A DNA stretch of 42,439 bases. Source: Polyangiaceae bacterium. GTDB lineage: Bacteria > Myxococcota_A > Polyangia > Polyangiales > Polyangiaceae. Shown here one piece after another: positions 23,212 to 33,152 of this stretch. A program made the position numbers and the translations under genes. Under the pieces are notes generated by a model. It saw only the letters and a list, made by a program, of their open reading frames with translations. It was not told the origin of the DNA and made no database searches. How positions within the stretch are numbered: position 1 is the first letter of the stretch; each line of letters starts with the position of its first letter. The DNA lies in NCBI GenBank assembly GCA_020849655.1, contig JADLFU010000189.1:1-42439 (forward strand), read 5' to 3'.

Positions 23212-24957
23212 TCAGCTCGAGAGGCGCTGCTCGAGCGCGGCGTGCTCGCTCCAGAGCTCCTTCGGCAGCCGGTCGCCGAATTTGGTGAGGAAGGCGCGCT
23301 GCAGCTCGAGCTCGGCCTTCCACGTGGCGGCGTCGACGTCGAGCAGGTGCGGGAGCTTCTCGTCGCCGATGCCGAGGCCGGAGAGGTCGAGGCTCGACGG
23401 CGTGGGCACGAGGCCGACGGGCGTGCGCTTCGCCTCGGCCCGGCCCGCGATGCGGTCGGTGATCCACTTCAGCACGCGCACGTTGTCGCCGAAGCCGGGC
23501 CACAGGAACTTGCCGTCGGGCCCGGTGCGGAACCAGTTGACGTGGAAGACCTTCGGCGGGTTCGACGCCTTCTTGCCCATCGCGAGCCAGTGGCCGAAGT
23601 AGTCGCCCATGTTGTAGCCGCAGAACGGCAGCATCGCCATCGGGTCGTTGCGCGGCACGCCGACGGCGCCGGTCGCCGCGGCCGTCGTCTCGCTCACCAT
23701 CGTCGCGCCGACGAAGACGCCGTGCTGCCAGTCGAGCGACTCGAACACGAGCGGCGCGGCCTTCGCGCGGCGGCCGCCGAAGATGATGGCCGAGATCGGC
23801 ACGCCCGAGGGAGCGTCGATGTCCGCGGTGACGCTGGGGCAGTTCTTCGCGGGGACGGTGAAGCGGCTGTTGGGGTGGGCCGCCTTCTCGCCGGAGCCGC
23901 GGGTCCACGGCCGGCCCTGCCAGTCGGTCGCCGTCTCGGGCGGATCGCCGTCCATGCCCTCCCACCACGGCTCGTTGCTCGGCGTGAGCGCGACGTTCGT
24001 GAAGATGGCGTCGTGCTTCACGCTGGCCATCGCGTTCGGGTTGGTCTTCGAGCCGGTGCCGGGCGCCACGCCGAACATGCCCGCCTCCGGGTTGATGGCC
24101 CACAGGCGCCCGTCGTCGCCGACGCGGAGCCAGGCGATGTCGTCGCCGACGGTCGTCACCTTCCAGCCGGGGAGCGACGGCACCATCATCGCGAGGTTCG
24201 TCTTGCCGCACGCGCTCGGGAACGCCGCGGCGATGTAGTGCGTCTCGCCGGCGGGGCTCGTGAGGCCGAGGATGAGCATGTGCTCGGCCATCCAGCCCTC
24301 GGCGCGCCCCTGCGCGCTCGCGATGCGGAGCGCGTGGCACTTCTTGCCGAGCAGCGCGTTGCCGCCGTAGCCCGAGCCGATCGACCAGATCGTGCGGGTC
24401 TCGGGGAAGTGGCAGATGAACCGACGCTCGGGCGACAGATCGCCGGTCGAGTGCAGCCCGCGCACGAAGTCGGCGCGGTCGCCGAGGGCGTCGACCGCGA
24501 CCGCGCCCATGCGGGTCATCACGCGCATGTTGAGCACGACGTACGCGCTGTCGGTGATCTCGACGCCGACGCGGCTCGACGGGCTGCCGACGGGGCCCAT
24601 CAGGTACGGCACGACGTACATCGTGCGGCCCTTCATCGCGCCCTTGAAGAGCGGCGTGAGCTTCGCGCGGGCGTCGTCCGGGGCCATCCAGTTGTTGGTG
24701 GGGCCGGCGTCGTCCTTCTTCTCGCAGCAGATGAACGTTAGGTGCTCGGTGCGGGCGACGTCGGTGGGGCTCGAGCGGTGAAAGTAGCTGTTCGGGTAGG
24801 TCGCCGGGTTCACCTGGAGGAGGCTGCCGTCACGCAGCGAGAGCTCGATGAGCCGGTCGCGCTCGGCCTCCGACCCGTCGCACACGACGACCTGATCGGG
24901 CTCGCAGAGAGCTTTCACTTCTTCGACCCAGCGAGAGAGCGCTTCGTTCTTGATCAT
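23212..24957 (-). CDS. pckG: Phosphoenolpyruvate carboxykinase (GTP)
   Basis: This 581-residue gluconeogenic enzyme converts oxaloacetate and GTP to PEP, GDP and CO2. The start is ATG 24957. It is the GTP-dependent class: the P-loop region reads [16 protein letters not shown] (A-C-G-K-T-N-L with the reactive Cys). [16 protein letters not shown] is the oxaloacetate-binding segment, NWFR with the [15 protein letters not shown] stretch is the nucleotide-binding signature, and [12 protein letters not shown] is conserved near residue 440. Length is slightly under the usual 600 or so. It is followed by ndk, a fitting partner since Ndk regenerates GTP, 41 nt downstream. Confidence 0.96.
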   Translation of the reverse strand: MIKNEALSRWVEEVKALCEPDQVVVCDGSEAERDRLIELSLRDGSLLQVNPATYPNSYFHRSSPTDVARTEHLTFICCEKKDDAGPTNNWMAPDDARAKLTPLFKGAMKGRTMYVVPYLMGPVGSPSSRVGVEITDSAYVVLNMRVMTRMGAVAVDALGDRADFVRGLHSTGDLSPERRFICHFPETRTIWSIGSGYGGNALLGKKCHALRIASAQGRAEGWMAEHMLILGLTSPAGETHYIAAAFPSACGKTNLAMMVPSLPGWKVTTVGDDIAWLRVGDDGRLWAINPEAGMFGVAPGTGSKTNPNAMASVKHDAIFTNVALTPSNEPWWEGMDGDPPETATDWQGRPWTRGSGEKAAHPNSRFTVPAKNCPSVTADIDAPSGVPISAIIFGGRRAKAAPLVFESLDWQHGVFVGATMVSETTAAATGAVGVPRNDPMAMLPFCGYNMGDYFGHWLAMGKKASNPPKVFHVNWFRTGPDGKFLWPGFGDNVRVLKWITDRIAGRAEAKRTPVGLVPTPSSLDLSGLGIGDEKLPHLLDVDAATWKAELELQRAFLTKFGDRLPKELWSEHAALEQRLSS

Positions 24958-25073
24958 GGGGGGCGGGTTCCTCGTGTGGCGGCTCGCGGCGCCTGGCAGC
25001 TGAAAGGTGGGCCTCGCGCGCGAGCGCGCGGGGGGCGCTGCATACCACACGGAGGCGGGCGTGGGGCCCGCGG

Positions 25074-25823
25074 TCAGGCGGGCGTCGCGGCCGCGGAGAG
25101 CGCGGTCTTGATCTCGAACGGGTGCAGCCCCGCGCGCGCGGCCTTCAACCGCGCGGCGAACGCGGCGACGTGCGGGCACGCGTAGCTCGATCCCGACACG
25201 CGCGCGCGCCCGCCGCCTCGCGCCCAGACCTCGACGTCGACGCCCCGCGCGAGGAAGGCCACGCGGTGACCGCCGCGAAAGCCCAGAAAATAAGGATCTT
25301 CCGCGCTCGCGCGGTCGACCCCGAGCAGGGCGGCGCAGGCGGCGGGATAGTCCGGCGTGCCCGCGTCGTCGGTGGCCGCGACCAGCACCACGCCCTCCAT
25401 CGCCGCGCGATCGACGAGATCGTAGACGTCGAGCAGCAGCTCGCGGCGGCGCGTGCCGAGGCTGAGGTTCACGACGTCGTAGCGCTCGCGCACGCAGAAC
25501 TCGAGCGCCGTGCGGAGCGCCGCGGCCGAGCCGCGCCCGAGCGCGTCGACGAGCCGGACGCTGTGCAGCTCGGCCTCGGGGGCGAGCGCGCGGACGATCG
25601 ACGCGACCGACGAACCGTGGTGCCCGATGTCGCCCGGCGGCGCGCGCGCGACCGTCGAGAGGAGGCCGGACGTCGCGACGGCGAAGCTCCGGAGCGCGGC
25701 GCTCGGCCCGAGCACGTCCGCGTCGACGCCGGTGTCGACGACGGCGACGCGCGCGCCGGTGCCGGGCGGGCACGCCTTCAGATCGGCGATCGTGAACCTG
25801 CGCAGATCGTCGAGCGCCGACAC
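25074..25823 (-). CDS. Subtilisin-like (S8) serine protease, compact and intracellular
   Basis: This 249-residue protease lacks a signal peptide and a propeptide. The catalytic triad is clear: D30 in VAVVDTGVD, H69 in GHHGSSVASI, and S213 in SGSSYACPHVAAF. The position of the oxyanion-hole Asn (AAGN in most subtilases) reads AATDD, so Asp probably replaces Asn, as in the proprotein convertase PC2. It starts at GTG 25823, 12 nt after the stop of the glutamine amidotransferase-like gene on the same strand, forming a two-gene unit. Cytoplasmic subtilases of this size process peptides or act as regulated proteases; the substrate is unknown and no precursor-peptide gene is evident nearby. Confidence 0.85.
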   Translation of the reverse strand: MSALDDLRRFTIADLKACPPGTGARVAVVDTGVDADVLGPSAALRSFAVATSGLLSTVARAPPGDIGHHGSSVASIVRALAPEAELHSVRLVDALGRGSAAALRTALEFCVRERYDVVNLSLGTRRRELLLDVYDLVDRAAMEGVVLVAATDDAGTPDYPAACAALLGVDRASAEDPYFLGFRGGHRVAFLARGVDVEVWARGGGRARVSGSSYACPHVAAFAARLKAARAGLHPFEIKTALSAAATPA

Positions 25824-25834
25824 GCGCGGCCGAG

Positions 25835-26929
25835 CTACGCGGCGCCGTCGTCGACGAGCGCGGGATCGAGGTCGCGCTCGAGCGGGCGCAGGAAGGCGGC
25901 GTCGATCGCGTGCGACTCGTCGTCGAAGCACATCGACGCGGCGAGTAGCTTGGGGACGCTCGCGGGCTTCGCGCGCGGCATCGGCGGCGGCAGGAGGCTC
26001 GGGTGCGCGACCGAGACGGCCGGCGGCGCCTCCCCCGCGAACAGCTCGATGTCGACGACCGGCGGCGGCAAGGCGCGCCAGCCCCGCGCCTCTGCCAGCT
26101 CGTTGAACTTGCGCGTGAGCCACCCGGGGATGAGCAGCGTGAAGGTCTTCGCGATGCGCTCGGGGTTGTCGAGCGTCTGGAGCATCTTCTCGTAGGTGAC
26201 CTTGCCGTACGCGGCGACGAACGCCTCGGCCTGCTCGCGCTTCGCCAGCCAGGCGACGACGCCGGGCTTGTCGGCCTCGGGGTGGAACTGGGTGCCCTCG
26301 ATGCCGGGCGCGAAGTCGAGGCCGAGCAGCGCGCGGCCCTTCGAGATCCCGTCGCGGCTCTCGCGCGCGAGCACCCGGCCGCCGAGCGCCGCGAGCTTGC
26401 GCTCGTCGAGGCCGACGGCCTCCCAGTTGCGGTGCTCGAACGCGAACAGCCGGTCGCGGAAGCGCTCGGTGAGCGGGTGTTCCATGCCGGCGTCGGTCAT
26501 GTAGACGGGCATCACCCCGAACTTGCGCGTGTCGCGCAGGCGCATCTCGGCGACCTCGAAGTGCCGGATGAGCAGCTCGAACGTGTAGCAGACGCCGAAC
26601 ATCGAGGGCCGCTGCGCAAGGCCGCGCAGGTGCGCCTCGACGATCGAGTCGAGCAGCCTGCGGTACTCGACGAGCCACGGCTCGCCGTCGTGGTCGGCCG
26701 GCCCGCCCGGCCCGCCGCTCGAGAGGAAGAGATCACAGCCGGCAGGCGGCAGCTCGTGCTTGTTGCGCGGCTCGACCGTGACGAGCTCGCACTCGAGCTC
26801 GGGGTTCTGCGCCGTCACGCGCTCGAAGAACGCCTCGATCATCACCGCGAAGCAGCGCATCGCCTGGTTCGCGTGACCGTTGTTCATGTCGATCAGGCAC
26901 AGGCGGAGCCGACTAGCTGGGGACGTCAT
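25835..26929 (-). CDS. Class I glutamine amidotransferase-like protein
   Basis: This 364-residue protein starts at ATG 26929. Residues about 8-235 form a class I glutamine amidotransferase fold: SSGGPGGP at 70-77 (oxyanion loop), the nucleophile C114 in FGVCYTFELL, and the H216/E218 pair in TQFHPEAD. The nucleophile elbow lacks the usual GxCxGxQ wording, so it may have a different substrate or none. The C-terminal 130 residues are a separate domain (YEKMLQTLDNPERIAKTFTL, then VVDIELFAG) of unknown fold. No partner synthetase domain is adjacent; instead the compact subtilase follows after 12 nt. The pair may handle a small peptide or amide modification; that is inference. Confidence 0.75.
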   Translation of the reverse strand: MTSPASRLRLCLIDMNNGHANQAMRCFAVMIEAFFERVTAQNPELECELVTVEPRNKHELPPAGCDLFLSSGGPGGPADHDGEPWLVEYRRLLDSIVEAHLRGLAQRPSMFGVCYTFELLIRHFEVAEMRLRDTRKFGVMPVYMTDAGMEHPLTERFRDRLFAFEHRNWEAVGLDERKLAALGGRVLARESRDGISKGRALLGLDFAPGIEGTQFHPEADKPGVVAWLAKREQAEAFVAAYGKVTYEKMLQTLDNPERIAKTFTLLIPGWLTRKFNELAEARGWRALPPPVVDIELFAGEAPPAVSVAHPSLLPPPMPRAKPASVPKLLAASMCFDDESHAIDAAFLRPLERDLDPALVDDGAA

Positions 26930-27056
26930 GGAGGATCTGGCCGCGGCCCGGGTGAGCGCCGACGACCCCGCTCGCTTACGTGATGGAAGCCGAGAAGTCC
27001 AATCAATGCCCGTGATTCCTCGCGGTTTCGTAGGGTGGTGTCGCACCTCCGCGCGG

Positions 27057-28586
27057 TCAGCGCGCGTGCACGTAGACGAGCGTCCCCTGGCCGTTCGCCT
27101 CGATGCCGTGCCACGCGGCGGGGACCTTCGGCTCCGTCCACTCGAAGACCCACGCGGCGTCGCGCGGCGGGAGGTTCACGCAGCCGTGGCTCCTCGGGCG
27201 GCCGAAGCCCTCGTGCCAGACGGCCGCGTGCAGCGCGTAGCCCCCGTGGAAGTACTGAACGTACGGCACGTCGAGCAGCTCGTACTCGGTCGAGTCGGCG
27301 CGGTTGCCGAGCATCGTCGTGGTCACGTGCTTCGCCTGGACGCGGTAGTAGCCCTGGATCGTCGCGCTCGTCGTCTCGGGATCGCCGTCGCCGCCCGCGC
27401 CCGTCGAGACGATCGTCGCGTACACCGCGCGGCGCCCCTCGTAGGCGACGAGGGTCTGCTCGGCGATCGAGACGTCGATCCACTTGTCGCCGTCCCGCGC
27501 GAAGCCGGGGAAGCCTGCGCGGCGCTTGATCACGACGACGCGCGAGCTCGCCGACAGCGCGTGGCCGTCGCGCGCCTCGAGCAGCTCGCCGTCCGTGGGG
27601 TCCTTCAGCGGGATGGGGGTCCACGCGTCGAAGGTGCCGTCGGGCACGAGCCCGCCGCGCGGATCGCGCGCGTAGCGGACCACGCTCTGCCTCGGGAGCG
27701 CGACCGGCAGATCGTCGATCTCGCCGCCGTGGATCTGCGTCTCGGCGACGAGGCGCACGCGGTCGAGGGGGATGAGATCCATCTCGGTCGTCAGCCCGAA
27801 CAGCCGCCCCGAGACGTCGTGCACGGAGAGGAACGCGAAGCTCGACCGCGCGCTCGCCGCGCCTCGGGTCGCCGACGTGCGGCTCTTGTACCAGTGGTTG
27901 ACGGGCTTCGGCACGGGGGCGCCCGGCGTGAGGAACTCCGGGAGCGGGTCGGGCGGGCCCGCGTGCGCGAGCATGTTGGGCACGCTGATCTTCGCGACGT
28001 GCTCCGCGAGATCACCCTCGACGTCGCGCTGCATCTTCGGCGTGGGGACGCGCACGTAGTAGTGCGGCGGACGCGCTCGCGAGCGGCCGTAGAGGTACGG
28101 CAGCCCCTCACCGCGCCGGGGCTGACGGCGCGCGGCGACGGCGAGCTTCGCGTCGAGCGAGGTGGTGAGCTCCGCGTTCTGGCAGACGAACCCGCGCGGG
28201 TGCACGCGGTAGAAGCCGCCGGTGCAGCGCGGCGTGACGGCGACGGGCTGCTCCGCGCGACGGAGCACCGCGCCCGGGCGCGCGTAGCCGAGCTTGCGCT
28301 TGGTGAAGTCGGGCAGATCGTAGATGAGCGTCGGCAGCGCGAGGGCCGCGACCGGCACGCCGCCCTCCTCGTCGTCGACGACGTACGCCGGCCCGAACGG
28401 GAGCGTCGCGACGCCTGCCTCCTCGGCCTCGCTCGCGGCGGGGGGCGCGAAGGGCGCGGGATCGGGCGACGCGCTCGCGGACGCGGACGCGCTCGATCGA
28501 TCGCCCGCGGACGCGCCCGGGGGCTCCCCCCGCCCGCACGCGAGCGCGCCAGCCGCGAGGGCAGAGAGCAGCGAGGCGCGGCGCAC
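27057..28586 (-). CDS. L,D-transpeptidase lipoprotein (YkuD family)
   Basis: This 509-residue envelope enzyme starts at GTG 28586, 5 nt after the upstream lipoprotein's stop. A lipoprotein signal ends in GALAC (about residue 16), followed by a Ser/Ala/Pro linker. The catalytic YkuD domain is at the C-terminus (about 345-500), with the active-site signature HAAVWHEGFGRPRSHGCVNL (His, then SHGCVNL carrying the nucleophile Cys). It forms 3-3 peptidoglycan cross-links or attaches proteins to peptidoglycan. The middle 300 residues form no domain I can name (LPYLYGRSRARPPHYYVRVP). A Ser/Ala repeat of 2-residue units lies near the start. It probably shares an operon with the two lipoproteins upstream. 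Confidence 0.88.
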   Translation of the reverse strand: MRRASLLSALAAGALACGRGEPPGASAGDRSSASASASASPDPAPFAPPAASEAEEAGVATLPFGPAYVVDDEEGGVPVAALALPTLIYDLPDFTKRKLGYARPGAVLRRAEQPVAVTPRCTGGFYRVHPRGFVCQNAELTTSLDAKLAVAARRQPRRGEGLPYLYGRSRARPPHYYVRVPTPKMQRDVEGDLAEHVAKISVPNMLAHAGPPDPLPEFLTPGAPVPKPVNHWYKSRTSATRGAASARSSFAFLSVHDVSGRLFGLTTEMDLIPLDRVRLVAETQIHGGEIDDLPVALPRQSVVRYARDPRGGLVPDGTFDAWTPIPLKDPTDGELLEARDGHALSASSRVVVIKRRAGFPGFARDGDKWIDVSIAEQTLVAYEGRRAVYATIVSTGAGGDGDPETTSATIQGYYRVQAKHVTTTMLGNRADSTEYELLDVPYVQYFHGGYALHAAVWHEGFGRPRSHGCVNLPPRDAAWVFEWTEPKVPAAWHGIEANGQGTLVYVHAR

Positions 28587-28591
28587 GTGCG

Positions 28592-30763
28592 TCAGTAGCG
28601 CAGCGTGCGCAGCCCGGCACGCAGGCTCGGGCCGTCGCCCCGGTGGCCCACGCACGCGAGCACGAGGCGCGCCTGGCCGGTGACGATCGCGTGCGGGCAC
28701 GACGAGAGCTCGTCGGGGTTCGGCGCGGGCGCGAGCTCACCCGGCGTCGACGGGAGGATGCCGCTCGGGAGCAGCGCGCCCCGCGGCGCCGCGGCCTCGC
28801 GGCCGGGCGCGTCGTGCGGGAGGACGCGCGCCTCGCCCGTGCTCGTCCAGACGGCGCGCCGCTCGCGCGCGTTGCCGATCACGACGACGACGTCGCCCTC
28901 GTGCGCCACCGCGACGACGGAGAGGAGGTCGGGTAGCTCGGGGATCGGCAGCTCCTGCCACGGGCTCGCCGCGTCGCGCGCGCGGAAGGCCACCGGGCGC
29001 GTCTCGCCGGACGACGAGACCGCCAGGCCGGCGACGACGAGGCCGGCGGGGCCGAGGGCGGCCGACGTCACCGTGGTCATCTTCGGCGCGCCGCCGTCGT
29101 GGCGCGGCCACCCCTCCGCGGGCGACAGCGGCCGCTCGACGACCCCTCGCGTGACGTCGACGACCGCGATCAACAGGCCGCTCGGGCGCTCCTTCGCGGC
29201 GTCGCGGTGGCGGAGATCGTCACCGTCGCGCTCGTTCTGGTTCGCCGTGCGCACGATCGCGGCGCGCCCGTCGCCCCAGGGGAAGACGCCGAGCGTGTGG
29301 TTCGGCCGCACGCGCGGCAGCTCGGGCACCTCGAGGCGCTTGCCCGCGAGCGGCCCGCTGACGAACAGCACCGACTCGCCGTCTGCGCCGAGATGGACCC
29401 ACGCGCCGCCGGCCCGAGCGAGCGGCGTCGGGGCGACGCGCGCGCGCTCGGGCGCCGGGAACCTGCGCGCGTCGCCGGTGGGCCGCCCGAGCGCGTCGAA
29501 CGCGCGCGCGACGAGCTCGTCGCCCTCGCGCGCGACGAGCATCCCCTCGCCCGACGCGCGATCGTACCCGAGCGCCTCGACCGTCTGCAGCGGGGCGCCC
29601 TCGAACGGCACCTTGGGCGGCGTCGTCACCGCGCGCGGCGCGTGCGGTCCCGCGTCGGTGAGGTCCGGCGCGTAGGCCTTGCCGAGCAGCGTGACGCCGC
29701 CGTCCGCCCGGGGCGCGAGATCGAGCGCAGGCGCCTTCGCGACCCCGCCGAGCTCCGCCACCACCACCTGGCGCTCGATGGCCCCGCGCGGATCGACGGC
29801 CACGAGGTGCAGGGTCTTCGAGACGCTCGCGTCGATGAGCGGCCGCGACGGGCGGCCGCAGCCGTGCTTGGCGCCCTTCGGCTCCCTGACGCCCTGGCGC
29901 GGGGTGCGCTTCGGCGGCGGCGTGACGCCGACGAACGCGACCGCGACGCCCGCGCCGAGCGGCGCCGCGGCCCACTCGCCCCACGCGACGCCCTGGTTCG
30001 CGCCGAGCTGCGCGCGCACCCAGCGCGCGGTGGCCCACTCGGGCGCGCGCCTGATAGGCAGCGGCAAGAACCGCGACAGCTCGCCCGCTCGGCCGCTCGC
30101 GTCGAGCTTCGCGCTCGCCGTCGCGAGCATCTCCCCGGAGTCGAAGGCGACCACGAACACCTCGCGATCTCCCTCGAGAACGTGCACGTCGGTCAGGCCC
30201 ACCGCGTCGCCCGCGAAGAGAAAGGGCGTGACCCGGCCCTGGTCGTCGATGGCGTCGATCACGAGCGGCGATCCCTCGCGCACCGCGTACAGGCGCGCGC
30301 GCCCGCGGCCGAAGCTCACCCACTCGTTCGGCGCCTGCAGGACAGCGCCCCACGGGCCGACCTGCGCGGCGGCCAGCGGCGCGGACGCGTCGGGCAGCGA
30401 CAGCGGCGCGGCGAGCGGCGCCACGCGGAAGAACCGGCACGCGCCAGGCGGCGCGAACGGGCACGGGCCGCCCCCCGCCGCCGGCGCGTAGTGCGCGAAC
30501 AGCCCACGCCCGAACGCCAGCGTCTGCACGCGCCCGGCGGTGAGCGGCTGCGTGGCGTCCCCGCCCGGCGCGAGCTCGACGAAGCCGGAGAGGCCGCGCG
30601 CGGTCCCTGGCGGATCGGCGAGCGTCGCACCCGCCGTCGACGCCGCCGGCGCGGCGGAGGGAGCCGGGGGCGCGGGGTGCGCGGGCTCGCTCGGCGACCC
30701 GCACCCGAGGGGAGCGGCCGCGAGCTCGGCGAGGACGAGGGCGCTCCAGCGGACGGGCTTCAT
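28592..30763 (-). CDS. Large hypothetical lipoprotein
   Basis: This 723-residue protein has a lipoprotein signal ending AAPLGC (about residues 16-21), a Pro/Ala linker, and then a beta-rich body with repeated V/L-rich strands and GxG turns (LDLAPRADGGVTLLGKAYA, WVHLGADGESVLFVSGPLAG, GPAGLVVAGLAVSSSGETRP). The spacing of these segments suggests a beta-propeller or similar repeat fold, but no family signature is visible. Internal Cys pairs (GGGPCPFAPPGACRFF) might form disulfides. The start is ATG 30763, 37 nt beyond the end of the coding signal of the preceding lipoprotein. Function unknown. Confidence 0.78.
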   Translation of the reverse strand: MKPVRWSALVLAELAAAPLGCGSPSEPAHPAPPAPSAAPAASTAGATLADPPGTARGLSGFVELAPGGDATQPLTAGRVQTLAFGRGLFAHYAPAAGGGPCPFAPPGACRFFRVAPLAAPLSLPDASAPLAAAQVGPWGAVLQAPNEWVSFGRGRARLYAVREGSPLVIDAIDDQGRVTPFLFAGDAVGLTDVHVLEGDREVFVVAFDSGEMLATASAKLDASGRAGELSRFLPLPIRRAPEWATARWVRAQLGANQGVAWGEWAAAPLGAGVAVAFVGVTPPPKRTPRQGVREPKGAKHGCGRPSRPLIDASVSKTLHLVAVDPRGAIERQVVVAELGGVAKAPALDLAPRADGGVTLLGKAYAPDLTDAGPHAPRAVTTPPKVPFEGAPLQTVEALGYDRASGEGMLVAREGDELVARAFDALGRPTGDARRFPAPERARVAPTPLARAGGAWVHLGADGESVLFVSGPLAGKRLEVPELPRVRPNHTLGVFPWGDGRAAIVRTANQNERDGDDLRHRDAAKERPSGLLIAVVDVTRGVVERPLSPAEGWPRHDGGAPKMTTVTSAALGPAGLVVAGLAVSSSGETRPVAFRARDAASPWQELPIPELPDLLSVVAVAHEGDVVVVIGNARERRAVWTSTGEARVLPHDAPGREAAAPRGALLPSGILPSTPGELAPAPNPDELSSCPHAIVTGQARLVLACVGHRGDGPSLRAGLRTLRY

Positions 30764-30800
30764 CAGGGCAACCAGCGTACGCGACGCGACGCGAACCGGG

Positions 30801-32102
30801 TAACGGAGTGACGCCGACGCCGGTGATGAGATCGGGGACGCCGCCGCCGAGCGCGTACACGCCGAGATCCTTCACGCCGCCCCCCTCGAACTGCAGCTGG
30901 TAGAGGCCGCGCACCTCGCCGATCAAGACGCGCCCGGAGAGCGCGCCGCGCTCGACCATCGCCAGCGCGCCCGGCACCTGGATCCCCTTGACCTTCTCGA
31001 CGAGCGTGACCGGCGGGGACGCGTCGGGCGCGAGTTTGAGGACGGCGTACGAGTCGCTGCCCCAGAGCGCGACCACCGCCGCGTCGCCCTGCGGGGACAC
31101 CGCCGCGCTCGCCGCCTCGGGGAAGCCGTCGAGCACCTGCGCCTTCGCGAGTCCTCCGCCCTTCGTGTCGACGACGCCGAGCCGCTCGGTGCCGTCGAAC
31201 GCGCTGTTGTCGACGAACAGCACGAGGCGCCCGTCCGGGCTCTGCGCGCGCGCGACGATGATGGCCTGGTCGTCACCGAACAGATCGACGCTCGCGGTCA
31301 CCTTCGGCGCGGGCCCGAGGCCGAGCCGGATGATCTGGTGGCCCGCGGGCGCGCCCGCCGTCTCGCGCGAGAAGAGCACCGCGTCGGACGGCGAGAGCAG
31401 CGCGACGCCACCCCACGCGTTCTTCGTCGCGATGAGCTTCCCGAGATCCTTCGGCGCGCCGTCGCAGCCGATCGAGAACGCGTAGACGCCGCCGCCGGAG
31501 TCGGGCCAGTTCTCGTTGGTGACGTAGGCGGTCGCGCCGTCGGGCGACAGCGTGACGGCGGACGCGTACGAGAAGCTCCCCTTGTAGGCGGGATCGATCA
31601 CGGTGGGCACGCCCGCGTCGTCGAGCCGGAAGACGCCGAGCGTGCCGTCGTCCTGCGCGGCGACGCCGATCTCGCCGTCGGGCGTGAACGCGATGCGGTC
31701 GTCACGCGGGACGCCCATCTGGAACGTGCGGCCCGGCCGGGAGAGGGCGCCGTCCGCGGCGAGGTCGAGCACCTCCCAGTCCTTCGATTTCGTGCCGGTG
31801 GGGCCGGCGTTGGCGTGACCGACGACGACGAAGCGCGTCCGGTCGGCGGGCTTCGGCGCGCGCGCGCACCCGCCGCTCCCCGCGGTCGAGGCCCCCGCCG
31901 CGCCCGCCGGGGATCCGCCCGCGCCCGCCGGGGATCCGCCCGCGCCTGCAGGAGCACCCGCCGCGCCCGCCGAGGATCCGCCCGCGCCCGCGGCGCCCGC
32001 GCCTCCGCCGCTCGCCGCGGGGGGCGCCTCGGCTGGATCGTCGCCGCCGCCGCACGCGGCGAGCGACAGGAACATCGAGAGCGCGACGCGGCGGGGTGTC
32101 AT
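30801..32102 (-). CDS. Gly/Ala-linker lipoprotein with beta-propeller-like body; natural stop missing
   Basis: From ATG 32102 a lipoprotein signal ends LSLAAC (about residue 17). A Gly/Ala/Ser linker built from 21-nt DNA repeats (GGSPAGA units) follows, then a body of WD40/YVTN-like strands: VAAQDDGTLGVFRLD, VTLSPDGATAYVTNENWP, AQSPDGRLVLFVDNS. Such proteins are typical surface propellers of myxobacteria. The coding signal ends at GVGVTPLP: codon 434 is TTA (30801-30803), and there is no stop. The frame continues antilogically through the next gene in another frame to 29220, with a foreign Arg-rich composition. A one-base shift would put TGA at 30764-30766, just before the next ATG. The end given here is therefore an estimate. 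Confidence 0.65.
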
Positions 32103-32117
32103 CGGTCGGCTCGGCGC

Positions 32118-33098
32118 TCAGAAGAAATACGTGCCCGTCAGCCCGACGAGGCCGACGCCGAGGGTGGTCGCGATGGGCTTCGGCACGAGCTTCGAGCTCG
32201 CGTTCGCGGCGAACGACAGCCCGCCGCTGAGATCCCCGACGTCGCAGCGGAGCATCGGCACCCAGACGTACTCGACGCTCACGCCGGCCTCGAACGCGCC
32301 GAACCTCGCGGCGATCGGGTGCGCGCGCAGGCCGAGGATCGCGCCCGTCTTCGACGTGGACGGGCATGGATCGCGGCTCGCCGACGCCGACGCCGACGCG
32401 CGCGCGACGCCGAGCACCAGGCCGAGCCGCGACGCGTACCGCCCGCCGTAGTCGACCGACGCGAGCGCGCCGACCGACAGCGTGATCTCGCGGACCTTCG
32501 TCACGATCTCCTCGCTCGTCACGATCGGCGGCGAGACGCGCGTGTCGACCTCGATCGGCGCGACGAGCTTCGATTTGCGCGAGAAGGTGGCGAGCTCCGG
32601 CTCGAGGCGGAGCGACAGCTCGGGCGAGAACCGCACGTCGTACGCGCCTCGCACGCCCACCCACGGCGACAGCACCGTCAGCGACGAGTCCTTGTTCGCG
32701 CGGGAGATGGCGGCGCCGACGACGAGCCCGGCGCCCAGCTTGCGGGGCGCGCCCGCTTCCTTCGGCGCGTCGGCCTCGGCGGGCTTCTCCTGCTTCGGCT
32801 CGGGCGACGCGTCGTCCTCGGGGGCGGGGGCGCGCTTTTTCGCGGGGGCGTCTGCGGGCTTCGTCGACTCGCCCTTCTTCAGCGAGCGCTCGACCATCTT
32901 CACGTCCTTCGAGGGGACGACCTGCACCTTGCCGCTCGCCAGCTTGATCGTGACGCCGCTCGTCGGATCGTCGTCGAGCACCTTGCCCGAGAGCACCTGA
33001 CCCGATTTCAAGACCACCGTGTCCTCGCCCGCGGCGCGCGCGGGCAGCGCAGCGAGCGAGAGCGCGGTGAGCACGGTGAGAGCCGAGAGGGCACGCAT
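32118..33098 (-). CDS. Outer-membrane beta-barrel-like protein with N-terminal SH3-like segment
   Basis: This 326-residue protein starts at ATG 33098 (a GTG four codons upstream is possible). A signal peptide ends LPARA (about residue 23). Next comes a small beta segment with DTVVLKSGQVLSGKVLDDD and VTIKLASGKVQVVPSKDVK, which resembles the short SH3-like region used to bind or sense polymers. A Lys/Pro/Glu linker follows, then a C-terminal half of amphipathic strands (SLTVLSPWVGVRGAYDVRFS, LSLRLEPELATFS, FGAFEAGVSVEYVWVPM) ending in Phe (GLTGTYFF), as expected for outer-membrane barrels. It lies 15 nt before the lipoprotein gene on the same strand and may start that envelope operon. Confidence 0.78.
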   Translation of the reverse strand: MRALSALTVLTALSLAALPARAAGEDTVVLKSGQVLSGKVLDDDPTSGVTIKLASGKVQVVPSKDVKMVERSLKKGESTKPADAPAKKRAPAPEDDASPEPKQEKPAEADAPKEAGAPRKLGAGLVVGAAISRANKDSSLTVLSPWVGVRGAYDVRFSPELSLRLEPELATFSRKSKLVAPIEVDTRVSPPIVTSEEIVTKVREITLSVGALASVDYGGRYASRLGLVLGVARASASASASRDPCPSTSKTGAILGLRAHPIAARFGAFEAGVSVEYVWVPMLRCDVGDLSGGLSFAANASSKLVPKPIATTLGVGLVGLTGTYFF

Positions 33099-33152
33099 GG
33101 TCCCGCGCACCCTATCGCAAACGCCCCCGCCTGGGCGGCTCTCGGCGACGGA

